Assembly: GCA_900473805.1 (NCBI GenBank)
Contig: UCMS01000004.1
Coordinates: 124,001-188,000, forward strand
Reading direction: 5' to 3'
DNA length: 64,000 nt
Source: Hyphomicrobiales bacterium
GTDB lineage: Bacteria > Pseudomonadota > Alphaproteobacteria > Rhizobiales > Rhizobiaceae
Part shown: positions 35,519 to 43,513 of the stretch, one piece after another
Layout: each line of letters starts with the position of its first letter
How positions within the stretch are numbered: position 1 is the stretch's first letter
Position numbers and translations under genes: made by a program
The notes under the pieces: generated by a model
Told to the model about the DNA's origin: nothing
Seen by the model: only the letters and a program-made list of their open reading frames with translations
Databases searched by the model: none

Positions 35519-36463
35519 ATGGCAGAAAGCTCGGCAGAAAGCCCGGAAACGGGACTGCCGCAGACAATCGATGGCGTCATCGATCTGTTGTCTGCGGAGG
35601 ATTATCTGGCCGGTCGGCCACTCGCGACGGTGCTCTTCCTCGCGCTCAGGATGAAGCGGCCGCTCTTTCTGGAGGGGGAAGCGGGGGTCGGCAAGACCGA
35701 AGTCGCCAAGGTGCTGGCGAAGGCCCTCGATCGGCCGCTCATTCGACTGCAATGCTATGAAGGTCTCGATATCGCCTCTGCGGTCTACGAGTGGAATTAC
35801 CCCGCGCAGATGCTTGAGATCCGCATGGCCGAGGCCTCGGGACTGTCGGACCGATCACGCCTGGAAGGCGACATCTTTTCTGAGCGTTACCTCATCCGCC
35901 GCCCGGTCTTGCAGGCGCTGGAAACGACTTCTGGGCGCGCGCCGGTTTTTCTCATCGACGAACTTGACCGGACCGATGAAGCCTTCGAGGCCTTCCTGCT
36001 GGAGGTGCTTTCCGATTTCCAGGTGACCATTCCCGAATTTGGAACGGTCAAGGCAGCGGAGCCGCCCATCGTCATCGTGACCTCGAACCGCACCCGCGAA
36101 GTCCATGACGCCTTGAAGCGGCGCTGTCTCTATCACTGGGTGGACTATCCGGCGGCGGCTGACGAACTGGCGATCATCCGGCGCAAGGTGCCGGGCTGCA
36201 ACGAGCAGCTTTCGCGGCAGATCGTGGCCTATGTGCAGAAGCTCCGCACGATCGATCTGTTCAAGAATCCCGGTATCGCCGAGGCTATCGACTGGGCGAC
36301 CGCGTTGACCGAGCTTGACCGGCTGGCGCTGGATCCGGAAACGATCGGCGACACGCTCGGCACGCTCCTGAAATATCAGGAAGACATCGCCCGCATTCAG
36401 GGCAGCGAGGGCCAGGCGCTGCTTTCGGAGGTCAAGGCCGACCTGCTCGCCGCGGCGGTGTGA
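35519..36463 (+). CDS. coxD: MoxR-family AAA+ ATPase (CoxD-like)
   Basis: The 314-residue chaperone-type ATPase has Walker A GEAGVGKTE (about residues 51-59), Walker B VFLIDELDR, sensor segment IVIVTSNRTREVHDAL and arginine finger region KRRCLYHW. The last two, together with EWNYPAQMLEIR, are those of CoxD, which helps insert sulfur and copper into the molybdenum site of CO dehydrogenase and related hydroxylases. It is followed at once by a CoxE-like VWA gene, the usual partner. GAGGAGG gives a strong ribosome-binding site. Confidence 0.9.
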   Translation: MAESSAESPETGLPQTIDGVIDLLSAEDYLAGRPLATVLFLALRMKRPLFLEGEAGVGKTEVAKVLAKALDRPLIRLQCYEGLDIASAVYEWNYPAQMLEIRMAEASGLSDRSRLEGDIFSERYLIRRPVLQALETTSGRAPVFLIDELDRTDEAFEAFLLEVLSDFQVTIPEFGTVKAAEPPIVIVTSNRTREVHDALKRRCLYHWVDYPAAADELAIIRRKVPGCNEQLSRQIVAYVQKLRTIDLFKNPGIAEAIDWATALTELDRLALDPETIGDTLGTLLKYQEDIARIQGSEGQALLSEVKADLLAAAV

Positions 36464-36465
36464 TC

Positions 36466-37743
36466 ATGACCACGAGGCAGGTTCAGGATGGCATCATCGT
36501 CCCGCCTCCGGTGCTTGGCGACGGCAGGCTCGCCGACAATATCCTGCATTTCGCCCGGGTGCTACGCAGGGCGGGACTGAAGCCCGGACCCGGCGCGGTC
36601 ATTGACGCGATCGCCTCCGTCGATGCGATCGGCATCGGCTCGCGCATCGAGTTTCACGCCGCGCTTTCGGCCATCTTCGTCAAGCGGCATGAGGATCAGC
36701 CGGTCTTCGACGAGGCTTTTTCGATCTTCTGGCGCTCGCGGGACCTGGTCGGCAAAATGATCGCACTGATGTCGCCGGTGGCGGCGATCGGCGAGCGGCA
36801 GAAGCCGAAGACCGGCGGCGCCCGGGTCAGCGATGCGCTTTTCGCAGAAAAGAGCCGCCAACCGCCAGCACGCGACGAACCGGACGTGGAGATCGATGCG
36901 CGGCTCACAGTCTCGGGCCAGGAAGTCTTTCGCCGGCTCGATTTCGGCCAGATGACCGCTGCGGAGCTTGCCGAAGCCAGACGGGCCATCGATCGGCTGG
37001 TGATGCCCGACGACGCTGTCCGGACACGGCGCTTTCATCCCTCCAACCGGGGGCGGATCTTCGATGCCCGCGCCACCATGCGTCAGTCCCTGCGCTCCGG
37101 CGGCGACCTGATGCTGCCGCGTTTCCGAATGCATCGGGAACGCCCGCCACCACTCGTGGTGCTCGCCGACATTTCCGGATCGATGAGCCAATACACACGC
37201 ATCTTCCTGCATTTCCTGCATGTTCTGACCGAGAAGCGTCGGCGCGTGCACACCTTCCTCTTCGGCACGCGGCTCACAAATGTCACCCGCCAATTGCGCC
37301 ATCGCGATCCGGATGAGGCGATCGCCCAATGCAGCGAGGCGGTCGCGGACTGGTCAGGTGGCACCCGGATCGGAGAAACGCTCAGGCTGTTCAACCGGCA
37401 ATGGGGGCGGCGCGTGCTCGGGCAGGGCGCCATCGTTCTCCTGATCACCGACGGGCTGGAGCGCGATGACGTCGAGCTGCTTGCGACGGAAACGGATCGG
37501 CTGCATCGCAGTTGCCGTCGCCTTGTGTGGCTCAATCCGCTTTTGCGCTTTGCAGGGTTCGAGGCGCGGGCCCGCGGTGTGCGGGCCATGCTGCCGCATG
37601 TCGACGAATTGCGGTCGGTGCACAATCTGAACGCGCTTGGCGATCTCGTGGCATCGCTCTCGGCCCCGCCCGACCGGGACTGCGATCCGCGTCGTCTGCT
37701 TGCGACCGGCCGCGTCGCACCGCCGGGAAGGAGAACGTCATGA
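36466..37743 (+). CDS. coxE: VWA domain protein CoxE
   Basis: The 425-residue protein carries a C-terminal von Willebrand A domain with a full MIDAS motif D-I-S-G-S-M in LADISGSMSQYTRI, TRLTNVTRQLR and the later LITDGLERDD. The N-terminal half (NILHFARVLRRAGLKPGPG) is the usual CoxE region. MoxR ATPases and VWA proteins work as pairs in maturing metal enzymes. The start is ATG 36466, or GTG 36460, which overlaps the coxD stop. Its end overlaps the next gene by four bases. Confidence 0.9.
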   Translation: MTTRQVQDGIIVPPPVLGDGRLADNILHFARVLRRAGLKPGPGAVIDAIASVDAIGIGSRIEFHAALSAIFVKRHEDQPVFDEAFSIFWRSRDLVGKMIALMSPVAAIGERQKPKTGGARVSDALFAEKSRQPPARDEPDVEIDARLTVSGQEVFRRLDFGQMTAAELAEARRAIDRLVMPDDAVRTRRFHPSNRGRIFDARATMRQSLRSGGDLMLPRFRMHRERPPPLVVLADISGSMSQYTRIFLHFLHVLTEKRRRVHTFLFGTRLTNVTRQLRHRDPDEAIAQCSEAVADWSGGTRIGETLRLFNRQWGRRVLGQGAIVLLITDGLERDDVELLATETDRLHRSCRRLVWLNPLLRFAGFEARARGVRAMLPHVDELRSVHNLNALGDLVASLSAPPDRDCDPRRLLATGRVAPPGRRTS

Positions 37744-38069
37744 GCCATTCGATACCCAGCCGAGACCCGTTGATATTGGCCGAAAACTGGCAGGCCGAGG
37801 GACGTCATGTCGCGCTGGCGACCGTTATCGAGACCTGGGGTTCTGCCCCGCGCCCGGTGGGGAGTCATCTGGTGATCGATGCGGACGGCAATTTCGAGGG
37901 ATCCGCGTCGGGAGGTTGTGTAGAGGGTTCGGTAATTACCGAAGCGCTTGAGGTTCTGGAAAGTGGCACGCCGAGGATGCTGGAATTCGGCGTGGCGGAT
38001 GACACCGCCTGGCGCGTTGGTCTCTCGTGCGGTGGGCGGATCCGCATCTATGTCGAAAGGCTGGGCTGA
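37740..38069 (+). CDS. XdhC/CoxI family protein, N-terminal module
   Basis: The 109-residue protein equals the N-terminal XdhC/CoxI domain: LATVIETWGSAPRPVGSHLVI, GSASGGCVEGSV and VGLSCGGRIRIYVE. XdhC-type proteins bind molybdopterin, protect it and insert it in sulfurated form into xanthine dehydrogenase-type enzymes. Here the normal two-domain protein is divided into two ORFs. Translation starts at ATG 37740, overlapping coxE by ATGA, and its stop overlaps the start of the next module by one base, so the halves are made together. Confidence 0.9.
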   Translation: MSHSIPSRDPLILAENWQAEGRHVALATVIETWGSAPRPVGSHLVIDADGNFEGSASGGCVEGSVITEALEVLESGTPRMLEFGVADDTAWRVGLSCGGRIRIYVERLG

Positions 38070-38776
38070 TGGAGATTGCGCTGCTCAAGGCGTTGAATGC
38101 CGCGCGGCAAGACCGCCGGGCCGCTGTCGTCGCCACCGATCTCGAGACTGGACGCAGCCTTCTGACCGTCGAGGGTGATGCGCTGGAGGGGAGGGTGTCC
38201 GATGAGATTGCTGCGCGCCTGCGCTCTGGCAAGTCCGGCCTCGTCACGGTCGACGACCGGTCGTGGTTTTTCAATGCCCACCTGCCGCCACCTCGGATCG
38301 TCGTGATCGGCGCAGTCCATATCAGCCAGGTCCTCGCACCCATGGCTGCACTTGCCGGATATAGCGTCAAGATCATCGACCCCCGCACGGCCTTTGCGAC
38401 ACCCGAACGCTTCGCCGATATCGAGCTGATCGCGGAATGGCCGCAGGATGAACTGGAAAGGCAACCGCTCGACCGGTTCACGGCGCTGGTTGCGGTGACC
38501 CATGATCCGAAGATCGATGATCCCGGCATCATGGCCGCCCTGAAGGCGGACTGCTTCTATATCGGCGCGCTCGGCAGCCGCAAAACCCACGCCAAGCGCC
38601 TGGAAAGGCTTTTGGCCGCTGGGTTCTCGGCCAAGGATACGGACCGCATCTCGGCGCCGATCGGTCTCGACATCGGCGCGGCGACGCCTGCGGAGATTGC
38701 CGTTGCCGTCCTCGCCGACATCATTCAGGCTCTGCGTCGCCGCCCGCTCACCGATCACGCGAGGTGCGTCGAATGA
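38069..38776 (+). CDS. XdhC Rossmann domain protein, C-terminal module
   Basis: The 235-residue protein carries the XdhC C-terminal Rossmann domain: RIVVIGAVHISQVLAPMAALAGY, then KIIDPRTAFATPERF, VAVTHDPKIDDPGI and YIGALGSRKTHAKRLERL. The glycine-rich loop reads GAVHIS instead of the more usual GAGHVG. It is the second half of the split XdhC. An in-frame GTG at 38027 would extend it into the previous gene, but ATG 38069 is better placed. Its end overlaps the next gene by four bases. Confidence 0.9.
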   Translation: MEIALLKALNAARQDRRAAVVATDLETGRSLLTVEGDALEGRVSDEIAARLRSGKSGLVTVDDRSWFFNAHLPPPRIVVIGAVHISQVLAPMAALAGYSVKIIDPRTAFATPERFADIELIAEWPQDELERQPLDRFTALVAVTHDPKIDDPGIMAALKADCFYIGALGSRKTHAKRLERLLAAGFSAKDTDRISAPIGLDIGAATPAEIAVAVLADIIQALRRRPLTDHARCVE

Positions 38777-40425
38777 GCTTCGGGCCGTTGCCGCTCGACG
38801 ACGCCTTGGGTGCCATTCTGGCGCATTCCATACCGCTCCAATCCGGGAAGCTGGCAAAAGGTTGCCGGCTAACGAAATCGGACATCGAGCGTCTGCGTAC
38901 CGAAGGGATCGAGTGGGTGATCGTGCGCCGCCTCGAGGTCGGCGACCGGACCGAGGACGAGGCCGCTGATTTGCTCGCAACAATGATCTGCGGGGCGGGG
39001 ATCGAGCGCGGAGCGGCGGCGACGGGCCGCGTCAATTTCTATGCCTCCACCTATGGTCTGTTTGTCGCGGACAAAACCGTGGTTGACACTTTCAACCGGG
39101 TGGATCCGGCGATCACACTCGCCTGTCTCGCCGACCGGACCGATGTGCGGCCCGGTGACCTCGTAGCGACGATCAAGATCATCCCGCTCGCCGTTTCCGC
39201 AGACAGCCTCGCGTTGGCGAAGAAGGCTCTCGATGAGCAAGAGGCTTTCTCGGTTCGCGCCTATCGGCCTCATGCCGTCCATCTTGTTGCGACCGAACTG
39301 CCGTCGCTGAAAGCTTCCGTCATGGACAAGACGGCGCGGGTCCTTGTCGACCGGCTTGCGCGCTCGGGTAGCCGCCTCATCGCAGAACGTCGCGTTCGTC
39401 ACGATGCACAGACTGTGGCCGCGGCCTTGGTGCAGGCTCTCGCGGACGGGGCGGGAAAACCCTCTGAAGGGCCGCCACTCCTTGTGATTTTTGGTGCCTC
39501 GGCCGTCTGTGATCCCGAGGACGTCATTCCGCAGGCGATCCGGCTTGCCGGCGGAACGGTCGAACGGGTCGGGCTGCCGGTCGATCCCGGCAATCTGCTT
39601 GTCCTTGGTCATCTCGGTGACGTACCTGTCATCGGCGCTCCAGGCTGCGCCCGCTCGCCCCGGGAAAACGGTTTCGACTGGGTGCTGAACGGCATTTTGG
39701 CGGGCAAGCCGCCGAACTCGGATGAGATGGCTGGCTGGGGCGTGGGTGGCTTGCTGATGGAAATCCCGAGCCGCCCTCTGCCGCGCCTCGCCACCAGTCC
39801 GGCGCCTTCGGATCAAAAGCCCGATCTCGGCATTGTGGTGCTCGCAGCAGGCAGAGCGAGCCGTATGGGAACGAGCGGACCGCACAAACTCCTTGCGCGT
39901 TTTGATGGCGAGATCCTGGTGCGCCGCGTGGTGCGACAGGCGCTTGAAGCGGAGTGCGGGCCTGTGTTTGTGGTGACCGGGTACCGATCAGACGAGATCG
40001 CGCAGGCCCTGACGGGTCTTGATATCGAGCTCGTCGACAACAAGGATTATGCAACGGGAATGGCGAGTTCGCTGCGAGCGGGTCTGATGGCGGCGGAGGC
40101 GGATGGTCTGCCGGCGATCATGGTGCTTCTGGCCGACATGCCCAATGTCGCCAAAGAGGACATTCAGCTTCTGGCAAAGGGCTTGCGCAAGGTCGAGGCC
40201 CCGGCCATCATCCGTGCCGTTGCAGACGGCCAGCGCGGCAATCCGGTGATCCTGCCAGCTCATACCTTCGAAGCGCTGAAGGCGCTGGAGGGTGATATCG
40301 GGGCGAGGGCGGTGATCGAAACGGCGGGCATTCCCGTTTTTGACGTGGAGATCGGGGCCGCCGCGCGGCTCGATGTCGACACGCCGGAGGCTGTGATCGC
40401 CGCCGGTGGACGTCTGGGGGATTGA
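38773..40425 (+). CDS. Molybdopterin-binding / MobA-like nucleotidyltransferase fusion
   Basis: The 550-residue protein joins two modules. Residues about 1-340 have a MoeA/MogA-like molybdopterin-binding fold with LLVIFGASAVCDPEDVIPQAI, VGLPVDPGNLL and GAPGCARSPRENGFDWVLNGILAG. Residues about 355-550 form a MobA/MocA-type nucleotidyltransferase with VLAAGRASRMG, KLLARFDGE, LLADMPNV and RGNPVILP. MocA adds CMP to molybdopterin to make the cytosine dinucleotide cofactor of xanthine dehydrogenase-family enzymes. The genes before it are maturation factors, which supports this. The ATG overlaps the previous stop. Confidence 0.88.
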   Translation: MSFGPLPLDDALGAILAHSIPLQSGKLAKGCRLTKSDIERLRTEGIEWVIVRRLEVGDRTEDEAADLLATMICGAGIERGAAATGRVNFYASTYGLFVADKTVVDTFNRVDPAITLACLADRTDVRPGDLVATIKIIPLAVSADSLALAKKALDEQEAFSVRAYRPHAVHLVATELPSLKASVMDKTARVLVDRLARSGSRLIAERRVRHDAQTVAAALVQALADGAGKPSEGPPLLVIFGASAVCDPEDVIPQAIRLAGGTVERVGLPVDPGNLLVLGHLGDVPVIGAPGCARSPRENGFDWVLNGILAGKPPNSDEMAGWGVGGLLMEIPSRPLPRLATSPAPSDQKPDLGIVVLAAGRASRMGTSGPHKLLARFDGEILVRRVVRQALEAECGPVFVVTGYRSDEIAQALTGLDIELVDNKDYATGMASSLRAGLMAAEADGLPAIMVLLADMPNVAKEDIQLLAKGLRKVEAPAIIRAVADGQRGNPVILPAHTFEALKALEGDIGARAVIETAGIPVFDVEIGAAARLDVDTPEAVIAAGGRLGD

Positions 40426-40427
40426 TG

Positions 40428-40763
40428 ATGGACAATACAGCAATCGAGGAAATGTTCGAGGCGGTTGGCCCGGTCAGCATTCGGCGCATGTTCGGCGGGA
40501 AGGGCATCTATCACCACGGCATCATCTTTGCGCTCGAACTCTATGACGAGATCATGCTGAAGGGTGATGCAGAGAGCGCGCCTTTGCTGGAGGCGGCCGG
40601 CGCGAAGCGATGGGTCTACGAGGGCAAAGGCGGCAAACCCGTTGCCATGCCTTACTGGACCGTGCCGGACGAGGCCTATGACGATCCTGACATGATGGCG
40701 AAATGGGCCCGGCTCGCCTTCGAGGCGGCTGTCAGAGTTACGGCAGCCGATCAGCGCAAATAG
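40428..40763 (+). CDS. TfoX N-terminal domain protein
   Basis: The 111-residue cytosolic protein has the TfoX_N domain: IEEMFEAVGPVSIRRMFGGKGIY, then YDEIMLKGD and KPVAMPYWTVPDEAYDDPD. TfoX/Sxy proteins regulate competence in gammaproteobacteria; in rhizobia, stand-alone TfoX_N proteins have no assigned role. The start may be ATG 40425 (overlapping the previous stop) or ATG 40428, preferred because of its spacing from GGGGG. Its 3' end overlaps the convergent NUDIX gene by 13 bases. Confidence 0.88.
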   Translation: MDNTAIEEMFEAVGPVSIRRMFGGKGIYHHGIIFALELYDEIMLKGDAESAPLLEAAGAKRWVYEGKGGKPVAMPYWTVPDEAYDDPDMMAKWARLAFEAAVRVTAADQRK

Positions 40764-41158
40764 GGAAGAACTGCGCGGGTGAAGACAGAGAGCGGCAGGG
40801 GCAGGTTATCGAGTTCGAAAAAGCCGATCTCCGACAGCTTGTCCGGTTCGGTCAGCTGCGGCTCACCTTGGCTTTCCGTCGCCTTGTAAAGCAGCGAAAC
40901 CCAGTGCTGGCCATCGGCCTTTATGATCTGTTCGGTCACGCCGAGATAAGTGATCGGGCCTATGGCCAGACCCGTTTCTTCTTCGGCCTCACGACGGGCC
41001 GCTTCTTCTGCCGGCTCCATGTGATCGACCTTGCCGCCGACGATGTTCCAGTGGCCGGCTTCCGGCGCCTTCATGCGTCTGCACAAAAGCAGCTTGCCAT
41101 CCCGAAGGATGGCAAGACCGACGCCGAGACCTGGAAAATCAATGCCGGGAAGGCCCAT
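40751..41158 (-). CDS. NUDIX hydrolase
   Basis: The 135-residue pyrophosphohydrolase has a full Nudix box, GKVDHME through REAEEETGL (G-x5-E-x7-R-E-U-x-E-E-x-G-U), at about residues 40-62. Preceding GVGLAILRDGKLLLCRRMKA is the usual strand. The N terminus MGLPGIDFPGLGV resembles ADP-ribose or 8-oxo-dGTP-type Nudix enzymes, but the substrate is not decided. It starts five bases after the DEAD-box gene, so it is likely co-transcribed with it. Confidence 0.92.
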   Translation of the reverse strand: MGLPGIDFPGLGVGLAILRDGKLLLCRRMKAPEAGHWNIVGGKVDHMEPAEEAARREAEEETGLAIGPITYLGVTEQIIKADGQHWVSLLYKATESQGEPQLTEPDKLSEIGFFELDNLPLPLSVFTRAVLPYLR

Positions 41159-41162
41159 GCGG

Positions 41163-42737
41163 TTACGCCTTGGCAGCGGCCACGACGAGCATGAAGGCGG
41201 GGATATCGTCGCCGAAACCGACTGGTGTCGGCCCGTCGTCATGGTCGTGGTAACGGTTGCGGCGACGGTCGCGGTTGTCGTCATTCGCCGGTGCCTGGCC
41301 GCCACGATTGTTGCGCGGATTGTTGCCGTGGCGCTTGTCGCCCCGACGATCGTCGCTGCGGCGGTCGTTTGCCACTGGCTCGGCCTTCATCGGTTCTGCC
41401 ACCTTTGCCGCCTCAACCTTCACTGCTGCTTCCACCACTTGTTCCTCTACCGGTTTGGTATATTCGCTGCGCGTATCCGATTTGTGACCGCCGCGCCGCT
41501 CGCGTCCCTTGTCGCGGCCGCGTTTTCCACGGCTTTCGTCATGACTTTCGGCCGGGGCCGGAAGCGCGGAGATGTCGCCGTCGTGCCATTCGATCTTCTG
41601 ACCTGTCAGTTTCTCGATGGCGTCGAGGAATTTGGTGTCGCTGCGCGTCACCAGGGTGAAGGCTGCGCCCGAACGACCGGCACGACCGGTGCGTCCGATG
41701 CGGTGGACGTAATCCTCCGCATGGATGGGCACGTCGAAATTGAAGACGTGGCTAACATCGGGGATGTCGAGGCCGCGGGCGGCCACGTCAGAGGCAACCA
41801 GAAGCGTGATCTGGTTGTCCTTGAAGCCGGCCAGCATGTTGGTGCGCGACCGCTGGTCCATGTCACCGTGCAGCGCCCCCACCGAGAAGCCGTGACGTTC
41901 GAGCGAACGATAGAGATCGGCGACGTCCTTCTTGCGGTTGCAGAAGATGATGCCGTTCTTCAGGTCCGTCTGGAGGCCGATCAGTTCGCGCAGCTTGGCG
42001 CGCTTCTCGTAGTCCTTGTTGTGGCAGGCGACAAGGCGCTGCGTCACGGTGAGTGCTGTCGAAGACGGCTTGGCGACTTCGACGCGCTCCGGGTTTTGCA
42101 GGAAACGGTCGGCCAGCTTCTGGATTTCCGGCGGCATAGTCGCCGAGAAGAACAGCGTCTGGCGGGTGAACGGGATCATCTTGGCGATGCGCTCGATGTC
42201 CGGGATAAAGCCCATGTCGAGCATGCGGTCGGCTTCGTCGATGACCAGGATTTCGACGCCGGTCATCAGCAGCTTGCCGCGCTCGCAATGGTCGAGCAGG
42301 CGGCCGGGGGTGCAGATCAGGACGTCGGCGCCACGCTCCAGCTTGCGGTTCTGCTCTTCGAAGGAGACGCCGCCGATCAGGAGGGCCACGTTCAGCTTGT
42401 GGTTCTTGCCGTATTTCTCGAAGTTTTCGGCGACCTGTGCTGCCAGTTCGCGTGTCGGCTCCAAGATCAGCGTGCGCGGCATGCGGGCACGGGCGCGACC
42501 CGTCTCGAGCAGGGTCAGCATAGGGAGAACGAAGGACGCAGTCTTGCCGGTGCCCGTCTGTGCGATGCCGCAGATGTCACGCCGCTGAAGGGCGGGCGGG
42601 ATCGCGCCTGCCTGGATCGGAGTGGGAACCGTGTAACCGGCATCGGTAACGGCTGATAGGACTTTCTGGCTCAGGCCAAGGTCAGCAAAAGTTGTCAAAG
42701 GGAAGTAGTTTCCGTTCCTGTTCTCGCGAACATCCAT
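41163..42737 (-). CDS. DEAD-box RNA helicase (RhlE-like)
   Basis: The 524-residue ATP-dependent helicase has all motifs in order: Q motif (TPIQAGAIP), I AQTGTGKT, Ia PTRELAAQV, II DEAD in VIDEADRMLDMGF, III SAT, IV GIIFCNRKKDV, V ARGLDIPDV and VI HRIGRTGRAGR. After about residue 375 a low-complexity tail rich in Arg, Lys, Asp and Gly (e.g. RGKRGRDKGRERRGG) is present, a probable RNA-binding extension, ending in a conserved-looking GFGDDIPAFMLVV. Such proteins remodel ribosomal RNA or mRNA, often in the cold. Confidence 0.95.
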   Translation of the reverse strand: MDVRENRNGNYFPLTTFADLGLSQKVLSAVTDAGYTVPTPIQAGAIPPALQRRDICGIAQTGTGKTASFVLPMLTLLETGRARARMPRTLILEPTRELAAQVAENFEKYGKNHKLNVALLIGGVSFEEQNRKLERGADVLICTPGRLLDHCERGKLLMTGVEILVIDEADRMLDMGFIPDIERIAKMIPFTRQTLFFSATMPPEIQKLADRFLQNPERVEVAKPSSTALTVTQRLVACHNKDYEKRAKLRELIGLQTDLKNGIIFCNRKKDVADLYRSLERHGFSVGALHGDMDQRSRTNMLAGFKDNQITLLVASDVAARGLDIPDVSHVFNFDVPIHAEDYVHRIGRTGRAGRSGAAFTLVTRSDTKFLDAIEKLTGQKIEWHDGDISALPAPAESHDESRGKRGRDKGRERRGGHKSDTRSEYTKPVEEQVVEAAVKVEAAKVAEPMKAEPVANDRRSDDRRGDKRHGNNPRNNRGGQAPANDDNRDRRRNRYHDHDDGPTPVGFGDDIPAFMLVVAAAKA

Positions 42738-42843
42738 GAGTCGCCCTTGATGCGGGCTCGAATGGTTGCGGCGAATAGTGGGAAACGGCCGGAAAGTCAA
42801 GGAAACCGCCGGATCTAACCCTACAAAGGCTTAAAGCGCATGA

Positions 42844-43467
42844 TTAATTCGTCCGGGTTGTCCAGAGGATCTGGATGCCGGCGAGGCCGATCGCCGTTCC
42901 GGCGATGCGGTTCACGCGTCGAACGATGGTTGGGATGCGCATCAACGAGCGCGCGCGGCCGGCAATCCAGACATGCCCGCCGACCACCACGATCTCCGTT
43001 ATGACAATGACGAAGGCAAGGGCGAGATAGTCGTCGATGCCGAAGGTCGAGCCGACGAAGCCGGGCAGAAGAGCAAGATAAAACAAGGGCATCTTCGGGT
43101 TGCCGAGGTTGAGCGCGATGGCTGTCAGGAATGTCGTCGACAGGCCCCGGCTGTCGGCCTTGCGAGCCGTTTCGGGGATCACGGGCGTCTCAGTCCAGAG
43201 CCGATAAGCCATGTAGATCAGATAGGCCGCCCCCGCATAGCGCAGCATCACCATGACCAGGCTCATTTCCTGCGCGACAATAGACAGGCCGAAGGCTGCC
43301 AGAGCGAGATAGATCAGGATGCCCGCAAGCGTGCCCGCGCCGTAAGCGAAGCCATAGGCCGGGCCATGCGACAGCGTCCGGGCCACGATGGTCATGTTGT
43401 CGGGGCCGGGGCTCGCAGCGAAGACGAAGAAGGCCAGAGCAAAGGCGAGCAGTGAAGCAGAATCCAT
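42844..43467 (-). CDS. LysE family amino acid exporter
   Basis: The 207-residue inner-membrane protein has six helices. The RhtB/LysE signature is present: FAASPGPDNMTIVARTLSHGPAYGFAYGAGTLAG in parts, and ALNLGNPKMPLFYLALLPGF. Members export lysine, homoserine lactone, threonine and related compounds; the exact substrate is not evident. A single gene lies between the DEAD-box and M23 genes. Confidence 0.93.
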   Translation of the reverse strand: MDSASLLAFALAFFVFAASPGPDNMTIVARTLSHGPAYGFAYGAGTLAGILIYLALAAFGLSIVAQEMSLVMVMLRYAGAAYLIYMAYRLWTETPVIPETARKADSRGLSTTFLTAIALNLGNPKMPLFYLALLPGFVGSTFGIDDYLALAFVIVITEIVVVGGHVWIAGRARSLMRIPTIVRRVNRIAGTAIGLAGIQILWTTRTN

Positions 43468-43513
43468 CGGGCATCTCCGGTTGCGTCGAGCTTGGAGACA
43501 AATGCCCTTCGCG

